Shown one piece after another: positions 1-6,716 of a stretch of 21,247 nucleotides of DNA; within the stretch, counting starts at the first letter, position 1, and every line of letters begins with the position of its first letter. The stretch covers positions 1 through 21,247 of the forward strand of contig DBMN01000012.1 of the NCBI GenBank assembly GCA_002298965.1. Direction: 5' to 3'. Source of the stretch: Rhizobiales bacterium UBA697 (GTDB lineage Bacteria > Pseudomonadota > Alphaproteobacteria > Rhizobiales > Ancalomicrobiaceae). The notes below the pieces were generated by a model. The model was given only the letters and a program-made list of their open reading frames with translations. It was not told the origin of the DNA and made no database searches. A program made the position numbers and the translations under genes.

Positions 1-48
1 TCTCGAAGCATCGCGCACGGACAAATCACGCCGGTCGAGCCGACGGCG

Positions 49-657
49 TCACGCCCCGGTGACGGCCTTCACCGTCAGCGCCCGCAGCCGTTCCGGCAGC
101 GACGGAACCAGCTCGAGCGCCGCGGCATGGCCGGCCTCCGACATCTTCGCCCAGGTCTTGGCGACGATGTCGACGATCTTCTCGTCGGTGTATTTGGCGC
201 CGAAGGCGGCGAACTCGTGCTCGAGGAAGACCAACGCGGCGCAGTCCTCGATCGTCTGGGCGTCGGGATCGCGCTTCAGCCGCTCCTTGCGGACGATCGA
301 ACCGACCCGCGCGATCTCGTCTTCGTTCCAGCCGGTCTCGGCCATCAGCCGGCCGACCACCTCGGCGTGGTGGATCTTCAGCGCGTTGCGCCAGGCGAAA
401 TAGCCGGGCTTGTCCATCGGATACGACCCGCGCGGCATGTCGAAGCGGCGGACGTGCTGGGCGCGCGCGGCGATGCGGACGAGGTCGGAGGCCTCCGGCG
501 AAAGCGTCGCCAGCCGCACCGTCATGCGCTCGCCGTAGACGAGGGCCTGCGGCCGCAGCGTGCCGGCATCGTCGATCGTGGTCGGATCCTGCGCGTTCTC
601 GGCATCGATCCGGGCGAAGATGGCGGCGAGCCGGTCGGCGGGAGCGTTGGTCGTCAA
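49..657 (-). CDS. DUF4202 domain-containing protein
   Basis: A 202-residue soluble protein that I recognise as the DUF4202 family by its central and C-terminal part. It has no signal peptide or membrane segment. Seen in the sequence: histidine-containing helices at RAQHVRRFDMPR (about residues 65-76) and KIHHAEVVGRLM (94-105), and an acidic helix at EDCAALVFLEHEF (137-149). This spacing of His and acidic residues recalls HD-type hydrolases, but that is only a resemblance and the biochemical function is unknown. The chosen start is TTG at 655-657, because it begins a sensible N-terminus (MTTNAPADRL) and lies 8 bases after AAAGGA. A much longer open frame continues upstream but would overlap ubiB with Arg-rich, non-gene-like sequence. 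It lies 32 bases downstream of ubiB on the same strand and could be the last gene of the ubiE-ubiB transcript. Confidence 0.85.
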   Translation of the reverse strand: MTTNAPADRLAAIFARIDAENAQDPTTIDDAGTLRPQALVYGERMTVRLATLSPEASDLVRIAARAQHVRRFDMPRGSYPMDKPGYFAWRNALKIHHAEVVGRLMAETGWNEDEIARVGSIVRKERLKRDPDAQTIEDCAALVFLEHEFAAFGAKYTDEKIVDIVAKTWAKMSEAGHAAALELVPSLPERLRALTVKAVTGA

Positions 658-689
658 GGGCGGGGTCCTTTCCCGAGACCGCGCGGCGG

Positions 690-2273
690 TCAGACGAAGA
701 GGGCGAGCGCGAGGACGGCGAGCGAGACGGCGCCGACGACGAGGGCGAAGCGTTCGACCCGGCCGTGGCGGCGGTCGGCGCGGGCGATCGCCTCGACCGT
801 CTCGGCATCCAGCCGAATGCCGCCGTCGGCCCAGCGCGCGGCGGCGTCCGACACCGTCTCCAGCCGTTCGGCGAGCCGCGGCAGGGCCAGCGCCAGTCGG
901 CCGGCGGCGCCGGCGGAGGAGGCGACGTCGGCGATGCGGGCGGTCGGGCCGAGGTTCTTCTCGACCCATTCGCGCACGACGGGTTCGCTGACCGCCCAGA
1001 TGTCGAGGTCGGGATCGAGCACGCGCGCGACGCCCTCGACCACCACCATCGTCTTCTGCAGCAGGATCAGCCGCGGCTGCGTCTTCATGTCGAAGACGTC
1101 GGTATATTCGAAGAGCTGACCGAGCAGGCCCGCCATCGAGATCTCGCTCGGCGGCCGGTCGCGCAGGGGCTCGCCGACGGCGCGCAGCGCCTGGGCGAAG
1201 ACCTCGAGCTCCTGCGACGCCGGCACGTAGCCGGCCTCGAAATGAACGCGGGCCACCCGCATGTAGTCGCGGGTGATGAAGCCGTAGAGGATCTCGGCGA
1301 GGAAACGCCGCTCGGAGGGCGCGAGCCGGCCGGTGATGCCGTAGTCGACGGCGACGAGATCGCCCTTCGCGTCGACGAACAGGTTGCCCTGGTGCATGTC
1401 GGCGTGGAAGAAGCCGTCGCGCATGGCGTGACGCAGGAAGGACTGCATCACCACCTTGGACAGGCGGATCGGGTCATGCCCCGCCGCGGCCATCGCCTGC
1501 GGCTCGCCGAGCTTCAGCCCGTCGATCCACTCGAGCACCAGCACGTTGCGCCGGGTGCGTTCCCAGTCGACCGTCGGCACCCGGAAGTCCGGGTCGGCGG
1601 CGGTGTTCTCCGCCATTTCCGACAGCGCCGCCGCCTCGAGGCGAAGGTCCATCTCGAGCCGCACCGAGCGGGCGAGCGTGTCGACGACGGCGATCGGGCG
1701 CAGCCGCCGGGTGAAGGGCGCGACCGTCTCGATCAGCCGGGCGGCGAGGTAGAAGGCGGCGAGATCGCGCCGGAACCGTGCCTCGACGTCGGGGCGCAGC
1801 ACCTTGACGGCGACGTCGCGCTCGACCCCGTCGCGGCCGCGGATGCGGGCCTTGTGGACCTGTGCGATCGAGGCGGCGGCGACCACGTCGCCGAAGGCGA
1901 GGAAGGCCTCGGAGATCGGCTTGCCGATCGATTTCTCGACGATGGCGCGCGCCTCGTCGGAGGGGAAGGCCTCGACCCGGTCCTGCAGCGCCTCGAGATC
2001 GTCGGCGAGTGTCCGGCCGATCACGTCGGGGCGGGTGGCGAGGAACTGGCCGAGTTTGATCCACGACGGACCGAGCCGGTTCAGCGCGCGGCTGGCGCGC
2101 TGCCCGCGTGAAGTGCCCTCGGCGTCGCGGCGTTCGACGAGCGAGACGGCCCACAGTCCGAGACGGGCGAGCGGCGGCGGATCGGGCGGGGCGACGGCGG
2201 TGACGACGCCCTCGCGGGCCAGCACCCAGCCGGCGCGCGCGAGCAGGAACAGCGATCCGATCACCCGAGCCAT
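690..2273 (-). CDS. ubiB: UbiB-family atypical kinase/ATPase for ubiquinone biosynthesis
   Basis: A 527-residue member of the UbiB/ADCK atypical protein-kinase-like family, which supports ubiquinone (coenzyme Q) biosynthesis at the inner membrane. Older annotations call it 2-polyprenylphenol 6-hydroxylase, but the family is an ATPase rather than the hydroxylase. Seen: the family's KxGQ motif (KLGQ, 73-76), an Ala-rich loop AAASIAQVHKA (132-142) replacing the glycine-rich loop, the ATP-site lysine in VAVKV (about 157), the catalytic segment HADMHQGNLF (290-299) and the metal-binding VDYG (309-312). A hydrophobic C-terminal segment (about 508-527) fits the usual membrane anchor. Length is normal. 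ATG at 2271-2273 lies 4 bases after the ubiE stop, so the two genes are almost certainly co-transcribed. All hallmark residues are present, so it should be functional. Confidence 0.96.
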   Translation of the reverse strand: MARVIGSLFLLARAGWVLAREGVVTAVAPPDPPPLARLGLWAVSLVERRDAEGTSRGQRASRALNRLGPSWIKLGQFLATRPDVIGRTLADDLEALQDRVEAFPSDEARAIVEKSIGKPISEAFLAFGDVVAAASIAQVHKARIRGRDGVERDVAVKVLRPDVEARFRRDLAAFYLAARLIETVAPFTRRLRPIAVVDTLARSVRLEMDLRLEAAALSEMAENTAADPDFRVPTVDWERTRRNVLVLEWIDGLKLGEPQAMAAAGHDPIRLSKVVMQSFLRHAMRDGFFHADMHQGNLFVDAKGDLVAVDYGITGRLAPSERRFLAEILYGFITRDYMRVARVHFEAGYVPASQELEVFAQALRAVGEPLRDRPPSEISMAGLLGQLFEYTDVFDMKTQPRLILLQKTMVVVEGVARVLDPDLDIWAVSEPVVREWVEKNLGPTARIADVASSAGAAGRLALALPRLAERLETVSDAAARWADGGIRLDAETVEAIARADRRHGRVERFALVVGAVSLAVLALALFV

Positions 2274-2277
2274 CGCG

Positions 2278-3120
2278 TCAGATCTTCCAGCCGGAATGGA
2301 TCGCGGCGATGCCGCCGGTGAGGTTGGTGTAGTCGACGCGCGAGAAGCCGGCGTCGCGGATCATCTCGGCGAATTTCTCCTGGGTCGGGAAGCGCCGGAT
2401 CGATTCCACCAGATAGCGATAGGGTTCGCCGTCGCCGGCGATCACCTTGCCCATCAGCGGGATCAGATTGAAGGAGAAGGCGTCGTAGATCTTGTCGAGG
2501 CCGGGGATCACCACCTGCGAGAACTCGAGCACCAGGATGCGCCCGCCCGGCTTCAGCACGCGGTAGGCCTCGGAGAGCGCCTTGTCGATGCGCGGCACGT
2601 TGCGGATGCCGAAGGCGATCGTATAGGCGTCGAAGCGGTTCGCCTCGAAGGGCAGTTCCTCGGCATTGGCCTCGACGAAGTCGAGATTGTCGGAGAGCCC
2701 GCGCTTCTCGGCGCGCTCGCGGCCGACGCCGAGCATCGAGGCGTTGATGTCGGAGACGGTGACCTTGGCCTTGCGGTCCGACTTCTCGACGATGCGGAAG
2801 GCGATGTCGCCGGTGCCGCCGGCCATGTCGAGCGATTCCCACGGCCGCCGGCCGATCTTGGGCGGCGACAGTTTCGACACCATCGCGTCCTTCCACAGCC
2901 GGTGCATGCCGCCCGACATGACATCGTTCATGATGTCGTAGCGGGTGGCGACCTTGTGGAAGACGTCGTCGACGAGGTGCTGCTTCTCCTCGAGCGGCAC
3001 TTCGCGGAAGCCGAAGGAGGCGGTGGAGCCGCCCCCCGTTCCGCCCGTCTCGCCGATCGCCGGCCCTTCGGCGGCGGCGCGGTTCGAGGCGGCGGTGGCG
3101 GCGGCGGGATCGTGCGACAT
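2278..3120 (-). CDS. ubiE: UbiE demethylmenaquinone/2-polyprenyl-benzoquinol C-methyltransferase
   Basis: A 280-residue SAM-dependent methyltransferase that performs the C-methylation step of ubiquinone (and menaquinone where present) synthesis. Seen: RYDIMNDVMSGGMHRLWKD (about 60-78), the SAM-binding motif LDMAGGTGD (97-105), the segment FGIRNVPRIDKAL (170-182), VLKPGGRILVLEFS (188-201), and a family-typical C-terminus ending HSGWKI. Start: ATG at 3118-3120, preceded by GGAG with 8 bases spacing. A longer frame to 3174 has no good ribosome site and an atypical N-terminus. The first 35-40 residues are low-complexity (Ala, Gly and Thr rich) and are extra compared with the roughly 250-residue enterobacterial protein. 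It is first in the ubiE-ubiB transcript. The often adjacent mutM is absent; the divergent neighbour is a small membrane protein. Confidence 0.96.
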   Translation of the reverse strand: MSHDPAAATAASNRAAAEGPAIGETGGTGGGSTASFGFREVPLEEKQHLVDDVFHKVATRYDIMNDVMSGGMHRLWKDAMVSKLSPPKIGRRPWESLDMAGGTGDIAFRIVEKSDRKAKVTVSDINASMLGVGRERAEKRGLSDNLDFVEANAEELPFEANRFDAYTIAFGIRNVPRIDKALSEAYRVLKPGGRILVLEFSQVVIPGLDKIYDAFSFNLIPLMGKVIAGDGEPYRYLVESIRRFPTQEKFAEMIRDAGFSRVDYTNLTGGIAAIHSGWKI

Positions 3121-3236
3121 GGACTGGCTCCGTTGGTGCGCCGGACCATAACCGATGCACGCGCGCGACGCCAATCGATCGGACCGGGACCGCGCTGCAT
3201 GGACCCCTGAATTGTCGGGATTGGCGCGGGCGAGCG

Positions 3237-3259
3237 GTCCGACGCAGACTGGGTCGGAC
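3237..3259. repeat. Perfect 7-bp inverted repeat upstream of the small membrane gene
   Basis: GTCCGAC (3237-3243) and GTCGGAC (3253-3259) are exact reverse complements separated by 9 bases, ending just before the purine-rich ribosome site of the gene at 3279. It could be a repressor site in the ubiE divergent region or a short mRNA hairpin. The sequence alone does not decide. Confidence 0.35.
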
Positions 3260-3278
3260 GAGCAGGAAAGGAAAAAAC

Positions 3279-3497
3279 GTGAACTTCTTTCTCGGCCTTG
3301 TGGGCGTGATCGCTTGGATCTTCGGTCTGATGACGGTTCTTGCGGCCAAATCGGCTATTCACGAAATTCTCGGATCGTTGGGCCTCGGCTTCGGAACGCT
3401 GACGCTCTGCCTCGTGGTGCTCGTGGCGCACGTCAAGACGACCAACGATCTTCTCGGGTCGGTCCTGACGGCGTTGAAGGAGCGAAGCGGCTCCTGA
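3279..3497 (+). CDS. Small two-helix membrane protein of unknown function
   Basis: A 72-residue protein starting at GTG (3279-3281), preceded by a strong purine-rich ribosome site (AGGAAAGGAAAAAAC). Two hydrophobic stretches, about residues 2-22 (FFLGLVGVIAWIFGLMTVLA) and 32-51 (GSLGLGFGTLTLCLVVLVAH), predict two membrane-spanning helices joined by a short loop (KSAIHEIL). A mainly hydrophilic tail (KTTNDLLGSVLTALKERSGS) follows. I do not recognise a named family. The good ribosome site, clear membrane topology and less Arg-rich composition than neighbouring shadow frames support a real gene. It diverges from ubiE with a 158-base gap and converges on the thioesterase gene with only 13 bases between stop codons. 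Confidence 0.75.
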   Translation: MNFFLGLVGVIAWIFGLMTVLAAKSAIHEILGSLGLGFGTLTLCLVVLVAHVKTTNDLLGSVLTALKERSGS

Positions 3498-3510
3498 CGC
3501 CAATCGTCCC

Positions 3511-3936
3511 TCACCCCTCGCGGCGGCGCAGCCCCTCGAGCCGCGCTACGGCGTCCTCCGGCAGCGCCGTCGAGCGCCGCGTCGCGTCGTCGACCAGCAC
3601 GACGACCGAGACGCCGCGGGCGCAGAGCCTGCCGTCCTGGAAGATGCCCTGCTCCAGCGCGATCGACGAGCGGCCGACCTTCGTCACCGCGGTGCCGATC
3701 TCGACCGTGCCCGGCCAGTGGATCTCGGCGACGAGATCGATCTCGAGCCGCGCCAGCACGAAGGAGCGCCCGGGCGCGAGCAGCCCCTTGTCGGCGTCGA
3801 GGATCAGCTCGACCCGGCCGGTCTCGAGGAAGGTGGCGAAGACGGCGTTGTTGACGTGGCCCTGACGGTCGGTGTCGCCGTAGCGCAGCTTGTCGAAGGC
3901 GCGGACGGGATAGGCGTCGAGGGTCGGCGTGGTCAT
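3511..3936 (-). CDS. Acyl-CoA thioesterase, 4HBT hot-dog fold
   Basis: A 141-residue single hot-dog-fold protein of the 4-hydroxybenzoyl-CoA thioesterase superfamily. Such enzymes hydrolyse acyl-CoA thioesters in the cytoplasm; the substrate here cannot be told. Seen: the active-site segment RYGDTDRQGHVNNAVFATFLETGR (about 18-41), where the Asp of TDRQGHVNN matches the catalytic Asp of this class. The later strands (LDLVAEIHWPGTVEIGT, then GRSSIALEQGIFQDG) follow the usual pattern. Start: ATG at 3934-3936, where GGAG lies 6 bases upstream. An earlier in-frame start at 3960 would add eight residues without a better ribosome site. It is the only gene of its direction between the small membrane gene and the PhnA-like gene. 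Confidence 0.9.
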   Translation of the reverse strand: MTTPTLDAYPVRAFDKLRYGDTDRQGHVNNAVFATFLETGRVELILDADKGLLAPGRSFVLARLEIDLVAEIHWPGTVEIGTAVTKVGRSSIALEQGIFQDGRLCARGVSVVVLVDDATRRSTALPEDAVARLEGLRRREG

Positions 3937-4047
3937 CGCGGGCTCCGGTCGGCGGCGCATCGTCGCGCCGCCGCCATCATCGCCTCGGGGGTGCCCTGCC
4001 CGTCAAGAGCCTGACGTGTTCGGCAGGCGACCGTCTCCGCGCGCGGC

Positions 4048-4263
4048 TCACGCCTTCTTGAGGAACTCGACGCGCAGGACGAGGCCCTTCACCTTCTCGG
4101 CGTTGCACTCGATCAGGTCGGTGTCGTCGGTCAGGCGGATGTTCTTGACCAGCGTGCCGCGCTTCAGCGTGACCGAGGTGCCCTTGACCTTGAGATCCTT
4201 GATCAGGGTGACGCTGTCGCCGTCCTTGAGGACGTTGCCGTTGGAATCGCGGGTTTCGGACAT
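4048..4263 (-). CDS. PhnA/YjdM C-terminal-domain protein (alkylphosphonate utilization family name)
   Basis: A 71-residue protein that matches the C-terminal domain of the PhnA/YjdM family almost throughout. Seen: DSNGNVLKDGDSVTLIKDLK at the start, the KGTSVTLKRGTLVKNIRL core and the LRVEFLKKA end. The N-terminal zinc ribbon found in longer members is absent, as in many short alphaproteobacterial forms. The name comes from the E. coli phn region, but the family has no demonstrated enzymatic role in phosphonate breakdown, and no phn genes are nearby. Start: ATG at 4261-4263 after GAGAGG. It is probably a single-gene transcript, divergent from the secreted-peptide gene. Confidence 0.9.
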   Translation of the reverse strand: MSETRDSNGNVLKDGDSVTLIKDLKVKGTSVTLKRGTLVKNIRLTDDTDLIECNAEKVKGLVLRVEFLKKA

Positions 4264-4399
4264 GTTTGGCCTCTCGAAATGTCGGAGCCGCTCCCTCGCA
4301 TGACGAAGCGCCGCTGTCGACCCGGCGGCGCGAACAATCTCTCGGACGCGGCGGAAAAGGTGCCGGATCGACCCGCCCCGCCACCGGGAGGATGCGGTA

Positions 4400-4430
4400 C
4401 ACGCGAACGCACGCGGCTCGCACGCGAACG
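4400..4430. repeat. Three tandem CACGCG-containing units, 10-11 bp apart
   Basis: CACGCGAACG (4400-4409), CACGCGGCTCG (4410-4420) and CACGCGAACG (4421-4430) stand head to tail; first and third are identical. The unit length is close to one DNA helical turn. They lie between the PhnA-like gene and the secreted-peptide gene, about 120 bases before the latter. A regulatory role is possible but unproven. Confidence 0.45.
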
Positions 4431-4482
4431 TGATGGCGGCCGGCCTTCCCGTTTACCTTTCGGCAACCATGTGACCTCTCTC

Positions 4483-4540
4483 GGGGAGACGACTAAATCG
4501 ATTCGAGGCATCATCTCCCCATGGTCGAGAGACCCCATGG
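4483..4540 (+). promoter_or_regulatory. Structured leader of the secreted-peptide gene (two candidate hairpins)
   Basis: GGGGAGACGA (4483-4492) pairs with TCATCTCCCC (4511-4520) in 9 of 10 positions across an 18-base loop. Immediately after, CCATGGTC (4519-4526) can pair with GACCCCATGG (4531-4540) with a two-base bulge. The second stem ends at the GG of the GGAGG ribosome site (4539-4543), and the two hairpins share two bases (4519-4520), so they would compete at the edge. Whether this leader is transcribed is inferred. Confidence 0.35.
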
Positions 4541-4549
4541 AGGTGGCCA

Positions 4550-4762
4550 ATGAACAAGACGAAGAAGTCTGTCGCCCTCCTCTCCGCTCTCGCCGTGGTC
4601 GGCGTGTCCGCGCTCGCCGTCGCACGGGACGAGGCGCCGATGCCGGGTGATCGCAGCGGGTCGTCCCTCCGGACGATCGATTCCTGTCCGCCCTCCGCCT
4701 GCACGATCGTCTGGCGGACCGACAAGGGCGGCCCGCCCTCGACGGTCGTCGCGGTCGACTGA
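4550..4762 (+). CDS. Small predicted secreted/periplasmic peptide, unknown function
   Basis: A 70-residue protein with a clear N-terminal signal sequence: basic start MNKTKK, hydrophobic core SVALLSALAVVGVSALAV, and a likely signal-peptidase site near AVA-RDEA (about residue 25). The mature part would be only about 45 residues and holds two cysteines close together (CPPSAC, about 48-53), suitable for a disulfide or metal site. No lipobox is seen. ATG at 4550 is preceded by GGAGG with 6 bases spacing, the best ribosome site in this area. I recognise no family. The gene stands alone between a divergent PhnA-like gene and the convergent MarR gene. The start and signal peptide support a real gene, although it is short. 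Confidence 0.7.
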   Translation: MNKTKKSVALLSALAVVGVSALAVARDEAPMPGDRSGSSLRTIDSCPPSACTIVWRTDKGGPPSTVVAVD

Positions 4763-4841
4763 CGCCGAAGCATCGCAATCCGTCCGCCTTTCGCCCGTTC
4801 CCCCCTGGATCCCGACCCGGGCGAAGGATGAGACGACGGCC

Positions 4842-4883
4842 AGCCGGCGGCGAGGAGGCTCCCTCGCCGCCGGTTCGCCGGCT
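4842..4883. terminator. Strong hairpin in the convergent gap, candidate bidirectional terminator
   Basis: CCGGCGGCGAGG (4844-4855) and CCTCGCCGCCGG (4862-4873) form a perfect 12-bp stem with a 6-base loop. An alternative outer pairing exists between AGCCGGCG (4842-4849) and CGCCGGCT (4876-4883). It lies between the stops of the secreted-peptide gene (+) and the MarR gene (-), where a terminator is expected. No T-tract follows on either strand, so it is not a textbook intrinsic terminator. Confidence 0.45.
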
Positions 4884-4905
4884 CTGCGATGTTCGATGAA
4901 GGCGA

Positions 4906-5463
4906 TCAGTCGATCCGCGCGAGACGTCGGAGCATGCCCACGAGCGCTTCGCGGCCGCCGTCGCCGAGGAAGGCGCCGAGGTCGATCTCCTGCTGCGCCT
5001 GTTCGGCGCGCGCGATCGCCAAGAGCTTCTCGCCGGCATCCGTCAGCACGACCGCATGGCTGCGCCGATCGGTGGTCGAGCGCGTGCGCTCCGCCAGTCC
5101 GCGGCGTTCGAGTTCGTCGAGCATGGCGACGAAGTTCGGCCGCTGGATGCCCAGCGCCGCCGCGATCTCCGACTGTTTGCGGCCCGGATTGTCGCCGATC
5201 ACCAACAGAACCGAATATTGCGCCGGCTTCAGATCGAGCCGGGCGAAACGCCGTGCGAAGTCCTCGAAGACCGCGAGCTGCGCCCGCCTGAGCGTGTAGC
5301 CGATCACGCCGTCGAGCCCCGACAGGTCGAGATCGCCCGACGTCGCGCTCGTCTCCCCCGTTTCCTCGATCTCGTCGATCGCGGCGCGCGCCGGCAGGCG
5401 CCGCGGCCGGCGTGCCTTCGCTGCGCCCTCGACGGGGCGGGGGGCGGTCTCTCGCATGCTCAT
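4906..5463 (-). CDS. MarR-family transcriptional regulator
   Basis: A 185-residue winged-helix regulator of the MarR family. Seen: helix LDGVIGYTLRRAQLAVFEDFARRFA (about 50-74), the core LKPAQYSVLLVIGDNPGRKQSEIAAALGIQRPNFVAMLDELERRGL (78-123) containing the recognition helix, the wing TDRRSHAVVLTDAG (131-144), and a C-terminal dimerisation helix. The N-terminus has about 45 extra low-complexity residues. Start: ATG at 5461-5463 with GAGAGG 6 bases upstream; a longer frame begins at 5502 with a poorer ribosome site. It is divergent from the transporter/dehydrogenase operon and is probably its repressor, with a palindrome in the shared promoter. MarR proteins of this context (for example CouR, BadR) are released by aromatic acids or their CoA thioesters. 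That comparison is inference. Confidence 0.92.
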   Translation of the reverse strand: MSMRETAPRPVEGAAKARRPRRLPARAAIDEIEETGETSATSGDLDLSGLDGVIGYTLRRAQLAVFEDFARRFARLDLKPAQYSVLLVIGDNPGRKQSEIAAALGIQRPNFVAMLDELERRGLAERTRSTTDRRSHAVVLTDAGEKLLAIARAEQAQQEIDLGAFLGDGGREALVGMLRRLARID

Positions 5464-5510
5464 CGAAGGCCTCTCGGACGCGTCGCCCGATCTTTCCGTC
5501 ATGTCTCGTC

Positions 5511-5539
5511 TTGCTCTTATACGGGATAATAGTTATGCT
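5511..5539 (+). promoter_or_regulatory. Candidate sigma-70 promoter of the transporter/dehydrogenase operon
   Basis: TTGCTC (5511-5516), 17 bases, then TATGCT (5534-5539) resembles -35/-10 elements in the only AT-rich stretch of the 208-base gap. The -10 lies inside the palindrome at 5518-5544, which suits repression by the divergent MarR protein. It would give a leader of roughly 125 bases. Confidence 0.4.
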
Positions 5540-5544
5540 GTATA
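5518..5544. promoter_or_regulatory. Imperfect palindrome, candidate MarR operator
   Basis: Arms TATACGGGATAA (5518-5529) and TTATGCTGTATA (5533-5544) around TAG match in 10 of 12 pairs. The size and symmetry suit a MarR dimer, and the position between the regulator and the operon suits shared control. Binding is inferred, not shown. Confidence 0.55.
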
Positions 5545-5671
5545 TCAAATTAGAACGAGAACATCGGGAGGGGCGTCTCGTCCCCGGACATCGCGAGAAT
5601 CCGCCGATTCACGAGGCTTTCGCTTCGTGGAGACGGTCCCGTGCGGGATGAATCACGAGGGGGCGAAGCCG

Positions 5672-6712
5672 GTGGACGGCACGATTCTGCTCTTCCTTCT
5701 GCAGGACGGTATCACGAACGGGGCGATCTACGCGCTCCTGGGCCTCGCCCTGGTGCTGGTCTTCGCGGTCACGCGCGTCGTCTTCATCCCGCAAGGGGAA
5801 TTCGTCGCCTTCGGCGCCCTGACGCAGGCCCTGCTCGAGGCCGGCAAGCTGCCGGGCACGGTCTGGCTGCTCGCCGGCTTCGGCGTCGCCGCCTTCGTCT
5901 TCGACATGGTCACGGCGGCGCGCGAAGGCGCGATCGGCCGCAGGCTCGGGCCCGCCGTCCTAGTCGATCTGGCGCTGCCCGGCGCGATCGTCGCGGCGAC
6001 CTTCGCCATCGCCGGCCGGGGCTACGGACCGGCGGTGCATTTCGCCCTGACGCTCGCCCTCGTCACGCCGCTCGGGCCGCTGCTCTACCGCGTCGTCTTC
6101 ATGCCGATCGCCGGCGCCTCGGTGCTGACGCTGATGATCACCGCCGTCGGCGTCCATCTGGCGCTGGTCGGCCTCGGCCTCGTCTTCTTCGGCGCCGAGG
6201 GTCTGCGCGCCCCGCCGATCTCCGACGCCATGGTGACGGCCGGGCCGCTCCTGATCACCGGTCAGTCGATCGCGGTCTATGCGCTCACCGCCGTCACCAT
6301 CGTCGCGCTCTGGCTGTTCTTCGAGAAGTCGCTGTGGGGCAAGGCCCTGCGCGCCACCGCGGTCAATCGCCTCGGCGCCCGCCTCGTCGGCATCCGCACG
6401 TCCTTTGCCGGCAAGCTCGCCTTCGCGCTCGCCGCGCTGATCGGCGCGCTCTCCGGCATCCTCGTCGCGCCCCTCGCCACGATCTACTACGACACCGGTT
6501 TCATCATCGGTCTCAAGGGCTTCGTCGCGACGATCGTCGGCGGGCTGGTCAGCCATCCGCTGACCGCCGCGGCGGCGCTGGGCGTCGGCATCGTCGAGGC
6601 GCTCGCCTCCTTCTTCGCCTCCGACATGAAGGAGATCGTCGTCTTCATGCTGGTGATCCCGGTGCTGCTGTGGCGCTCCTTCGGGCAGCCCCACGTCGAA
6701 GAGGAGGATTGA
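5672..6712 (+). CDS. livH: Liv-type (branched-chain amino acid/organic acid) ABC transporter permease, LivH family
   Basis: An integral-membrane permease of the LivH family, 346 residues, with about eight or nine hydrophobic segments. Seen: the typical start LLQDGITNGAIYALLGLALVLVFAVTRVV (9-37), the QGEFVAFGAL segment (41-50) and the cytoplasmic ATPase-coupling loop around GKALRATAVNRLGARLVGIRT (223-243). A glycine-rich helix (LKGFVATIVGGLVSHP) lies near 281-296. It is about 50 residues longer than E. coli LivH, mainly through extra sequence near residues 60-125. Start: GTG at 5672, 8 bases after GAGGGGG, giving MDGTILLF. ATG at 5648 is an alternative that adds eight residues but has a weak ribosome site. 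It opens the operon; the fused permease-ATPase gene begins 4 bases after its stop. The substrate cannot be read from sequence; amino acids, aliphatic acids or aromatic acids are all possible. Confidence 0.9.
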   Translation: MDGTILLFLLQDGITNGAIYALLGLALVLVFAVTRVVFIPQGEFVAFGALTQALLEAGKLPGTVWLLAGFGVAAFVFDMVTAAREGAIGRRLGPAVLVDLALPGAIVAATFAIAGRGYGPAVHFALTLALVTPLGPLLYRVVFMPIAGASVLTLMITAVGVHLALVGLGLVFFGAEGLRAPPISDAMVTAGPLLITGQSIAVYALTAVTIVALWLFFEKSLWGKALRATAVNRLGARLVGIRTSFAGKLAFALAALIGALSGILVAPLATIYYDTGFIIGLKGFVATIVGGLVSHPLTAAAALGVGIVEALASFFASDMKEIVVFMLVIPVLLWRSFGQPHVEEED

Positions 6713-6716
6713 GGCC

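Noticed and set aside
5464..5502. Longer start for the MarR protein at 5502
   Set aside because: It would add 13 residues without similarity to the family, and the ATG at 5461-5463 has a clearly better ribosome site.
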